A stretch of DNA of 64,000 nt from Pseudomonas sp. SCA2728.1_7 (GTDB lineage Bacteria > Pseudomonadota > Gammaproteobacteria > Pseudomonadales > Pseudomonadaceae), in the NCBI RefSeq assembly GCF_018138145.1, contig NZ_CP073104.1, forward strand, positions 2,914,001 to 2,978,000, read 5' to 3'. The notes under the pieces are model-generated. The model made no database searches. It was given only the letters and a program-made list of their open reading frames with translations, and was not told the DNA's origin. Shown piece after piece: positions 62,150-64,000 of the stretch (the first letter of the stretch is position 1; each line of letters starts with the position of its first letter). The translations under genes were made by a program, and so were the position numbers.

Positions 62150-63544
62150 TTACAGGTGGGTTTCGGCGTATTCAGCCAGGATCGAACGAGGCACCCCTTG
62201 CAGGGTGATGTGCACACCGTTGGGGAAATCCTTGAAGCGTTCGGTCAGGTAGGTCAGCCCGGAGCTGGTCGCGGACAGGTAAGGGGTGTCGATCTGTGCG
62301 AGGTTGCCCAGGCACACCACTTTCGAACCGGCGCCGGCACGGGTGATGATGGTTTTCATCTGGTGCGGCGTCAGGTTCTGACATTCGTCGATCAGGATCA
62401 GGCTCTGCTGGAAGCTGCGACCGCGAATGTAGTTGAGCGATTTGAACTGCAACGGCACTTTGCTGAGGATGTAATCGACGCTGCCATGGGTGTTTTCGTC
62501 ATCCATGTGCAAGGCTTCGAGGTTGTCGGTGATGGCGCCCAGCCACGGCTCCATTTTTTCCGCTTCGGTGCCGGGCAGGAAGCCGATTTCCTGGTCCAGG
62601 CCCTGCACGCTACGGGTCGCGATGATGCGCCGATAACGCTTGCTGACCATGGTCTGCTCGATCGCCGCGGCCAGTGCCAGAATGGTTTTACCGGAACCGG
62701 CGGCACCCGACAGGTTGACCAGATGAATGTCCGGATCCAGCAGCGCGTACAACGCCAGGCTTTGATAGATGTCGCGCGGCTTGAGGCCCCAGGCCTCTTG
62801 GTGCAGCAGCGGTTCCTGATGCAGGTCGAGGATCAGCAGTTTGGCCTCGTCAATCTCCTTGATCCAGCCGACAAAGCCCTGTTCATCAATGATGAACTCG
62901 TTGATGTGCACGGCCGGCAGGTTATCGATCAGTTGCACTTGATGCCAGGTGCGGCCGTGATCCTGACGGGTGTCGACCTTGCTCACGCGGTCCCAGAAAG
63001 AGCCGGTCATGTTGTGGTAGCCGTTGGGCAACAGGGACACGTCATCGACCAGTTGGTCGGTGCTGTAATCCTCGGCATCGATGCCGCAGGCGCGCGCCTT
63101 GAGGCGCATGTTGATGTCTTTGGTGACCAGCACCACCGGTTTTTTCGGGTCGCGGGTGTGCAGGTCGATCAGCTGGTTGATGATTTTGTTGTCGTTCAGA
63201 TGCTCGGGCAGAATCAGGTTCGATTCCGCCTGCTTGCTCATCAGAATTGACAGCAAGCCCTTCGGCCCGCCCTTGCCACGCTGGATCGGCACACCCAGCT
63301 CGACATCTTCCGGGGACGCATCGCCCAGGGTCTTGTCGATCAGCCGGATGGCCTGACGGCATTCAGCGGCCACGCTGTGATGCCCGCTCTTGAGCTTGTC
63401 CAGCTCTTCAAGCACGGTCATCGGGATCGCGACGTGGTGTTCTTCGAAATTCAGCAGGGCGTTTGGATCGTGAATCAATACGTTGGTATCGAGTACATAA
63501 AGGATTGGCTGGTTGGAGGAAGGGCTACGTCCGTGATCATCCAT
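62150..63544 (-). CDS. PIN-domain plus PhoH ATPase protein (PhoH2-like)
   Basis: A 464-residue two-domain protein. The N-terminal PIN nuclease domain (about 12-150) starts YVLDTNVLIHDPNALLNFEE with the acidic residues kept (Asp in DTN; Glu in MTVLEELDKLK). The C-terminal PhoH ATPase domain (about 255-464) has the P-loop LSGAAGSGKTILALAAAIEQ and Walker B SLILIDECQNLTPHQMKT. PIN-PhoH proteins are described as RNA helicase/RNases in other bacteria. It sits after the moa genes in Pseudomonas. Target unknown here. Confidence 0.93.
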   Translation of the reverse strand: MDDHGRSPSSNQPILYVLDTNVLIHDPNALLNFEEHHVAIPMTVLEELDKLKSGHHSVAAECRQAIRLIDKTLGDASPEDVELGVPIQRGKGGPKGLLSILMSKQAESNLILPEHLNDNKIINQLIDLHTRDPKKPVVLVTKDINMRLKARACGIDAEDYSTDQLVDDVSLLPNGYHNMTGSFWDRVSKVDTRQDHGRTWHQVQLIDNLPAVHINEFIIDEQGFVGWIKEIDEAKLLILDLHQEPLLHQEAWGLKPRDIYQSLALYALLDPDIHLVNLSGAAGSGKTILALAAAIEQTMVSKRYRRIIATRSVQGLDQEIGFLPGTEAEKMEPWLGAITDNLEALHMDDENTHGSVDYILSKVPLQFKSLNYIRGRSFQQSLILIDECQNLTPHQMKTIITRAGAGSKVVCLGNLAQIDTPYLSATSSGLTYLTERFKDFPNGVHITLQGVPRSILAEYAETHL

Positions 63545-63850
63545 ACTCGGTCACCTTTGTCAGAGCCAGTAGACGCAATACCTGAGCGGTGCTGCGCCTC
63601 GAAGTGACTGCCGAAATCTCACCTGCGGAGATTCAAGTGACTGCAAACAAACGGGTCTTGGAAGACGCCACCTGTGTTGCAGGTTTCGGCGGTCTGTCTT
63701 CGTAATACTCCAAAACCGATGACATAAAAAAGTACTTTGACGGTTTTTTTAAGTTTATTTTGCAGAGTGACGAAAAGCCCTTGGCGGACTGCCAAGACCC
63801 CGCTAAAGTCGGAAGTCCGCCTGCACCGAATCCTGCAAAAAAATCGCCCC
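63545..63850. other. Upstream region of the PhoH gene
   Basis: About 300 bases between the PhoH start and the gene entering from the right. It contains the PhoH promoter, somewhere in an AT-rich part near 63700-63770, and a small hairpin CTTGGC/GCCAAG at 63780-63796. A 109-codon frame across it has no credible homology and I do not call it. Confidence 0.4.
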
Positions 63851-63871
63851 AAGCCCAATGTTTCCGGGCTT
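63851..63871 (-). terminator. Probable intrinsic terminator of the rightmost gene
   Basis: AAGCCC and GGGCTT pair across nine bases; on the minus strand a run of seven T follows after an eight-base gap. The T-run is a little far from the stem, so strength is uncertain. Confidence 0.55.
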
Positions 63872-63881
63872 TCCCCGTTTC

Positions 63882-64000
63882 TCAGCGAAACGCGTCCTGA
63901 CAGTCTTCCCAACCGATGCCGCTCTGCGCGGTTTGCGTGATCAGCCACGGCAACGAGGTCTTCACCGCGTCCTGTTTCATGTTGAAATTGATCACCCCGT
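63882..64000 (-). CDS. Unidentified protein, C-terminal 38 codons only
   Basis: A minus-strand frame enters from the right edge and ends at a TGA at 63882-63884. The visible end reads ...NMKQDAVKTSLPWLITQTAQ then SGIGWEDCQDAFR. Codon use is GC-rich at third positions like the neighbouring core genes, and a terminator-like hairpin follows, so I take it as real. I do not recognise the protein from this piece. Confidence 0.6.
   Translation of the reverse strand, partial: GVINFNMKQDAVKTSLPWLITQTAQSGIGWEDCQDAFR

Noticed and set aside
63619..63948. 109-codon minus-strand frame near the right edge
   Set aside because: Overlaps the end of the gene entering from the right and a terminator-like hairpin, and has no recognisable features.

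Overview
The window is a chromosomal segment of a Pseudomonas of the P. fluorescens group. Three things point there: the protein sequences, a gene order that closely follows the P. aeruginosa PAO1 blocks as I remember them (rpsP-rimM, ffh, purT, nag cluster, purL-mltF; lepA-lepB-rnc-era-recO-pdxJ; lptFG/pepA-holC-valS; rhlB-dauBAR; moaCDE-phoH), and dense intergenic REP pairs of the type ending in GCGAGCCTGCTCGCGA. Most of the window is ordinary core genome. I see no prophage, no CRISPR array, no complete insertion sequence, no rRNA and no tRNA.

Layout. 0-2.5 kb: ribosome and SRP genes on the minus strand (trmD start, rimM, rpsP, ffh). 2.7-6.3 kb: a CcsA-like membrane protein, a CNNM/CBS transporter and an MHS-type MFS transporter on the plus strand. 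6.4-9.9 kb: purT, a small VUT protein, DUF1289, gamma carbonic anhydrase and a CoA pyrophosphatase. 10.0-11.2 kb: a Nudix hydrolase and an L,D-transpeptidase. 11.3-18.8 kb: a complete N-acetylglucosamine PTS cluster (GntR regulator, nagA, SIS-type deaminase, EIIA-HPr-EI fusion, EIICB). 18.8-20.7 kb: the only clearly accessory stretch, with a stand-alone Ig-like domain protein, a DUF6124 gene behind a long self-complementary leader, and several repeats. 20.7-26.7 kb: yqfO-like gene, purL, mltF. 26.8-32.8 kb: lepA-lepB-rnc-era-recO-pdxJ, apparently missing the DUF4845 gene usually found between lepB and rnc. 33.0-42.3 kb: lptFG divergent from pepA-holC-valS, then rlmF. 42.5-49.6 kb: hupN, yejK, a glutaredoxin, a GST, small enzymes, a CynX-type exporter with its GntR regulator, and an mqsRA toxin-antitoxin pair. 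49.7-53.8 kb: the aapJQMP general amino-acid ABC transporter. 54.3-60.5 kb: an esterase, rhlB, the dauBAR D-arginine racemisation genes and a divergent arginine-type binding protein. 60.7-64.0 kb: moaCDE, a PIN-PhoH protein and the end of an unidentified gene.

How genes work together. The nag cluster is a self-contained uptake and catabolic route: NagE/NagF import and phosphorylate GlcNAc, NagA deacetylates, and the SIS enzyme deaminates to fructose-6-P. An inverted pair of near-identical 19-20 bp boxes lies before the regulator. The dauBAR genes and the neighbouring periplasmic binding protein share a TCCA-N3-TGGA box laid over the likely -10 of both promoters, suggesting one regulon.

The best candidates for something undescribed are a 163-bp near-perfect hairpin bracketed by CTAG between lptF and pepA (a MITE-like element), and the leader of the DUF6124 gene, where one segment can pair either upstream or downstream. 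Assignments rest on reading the sequence and on remembered family knowledge; no database search was run.
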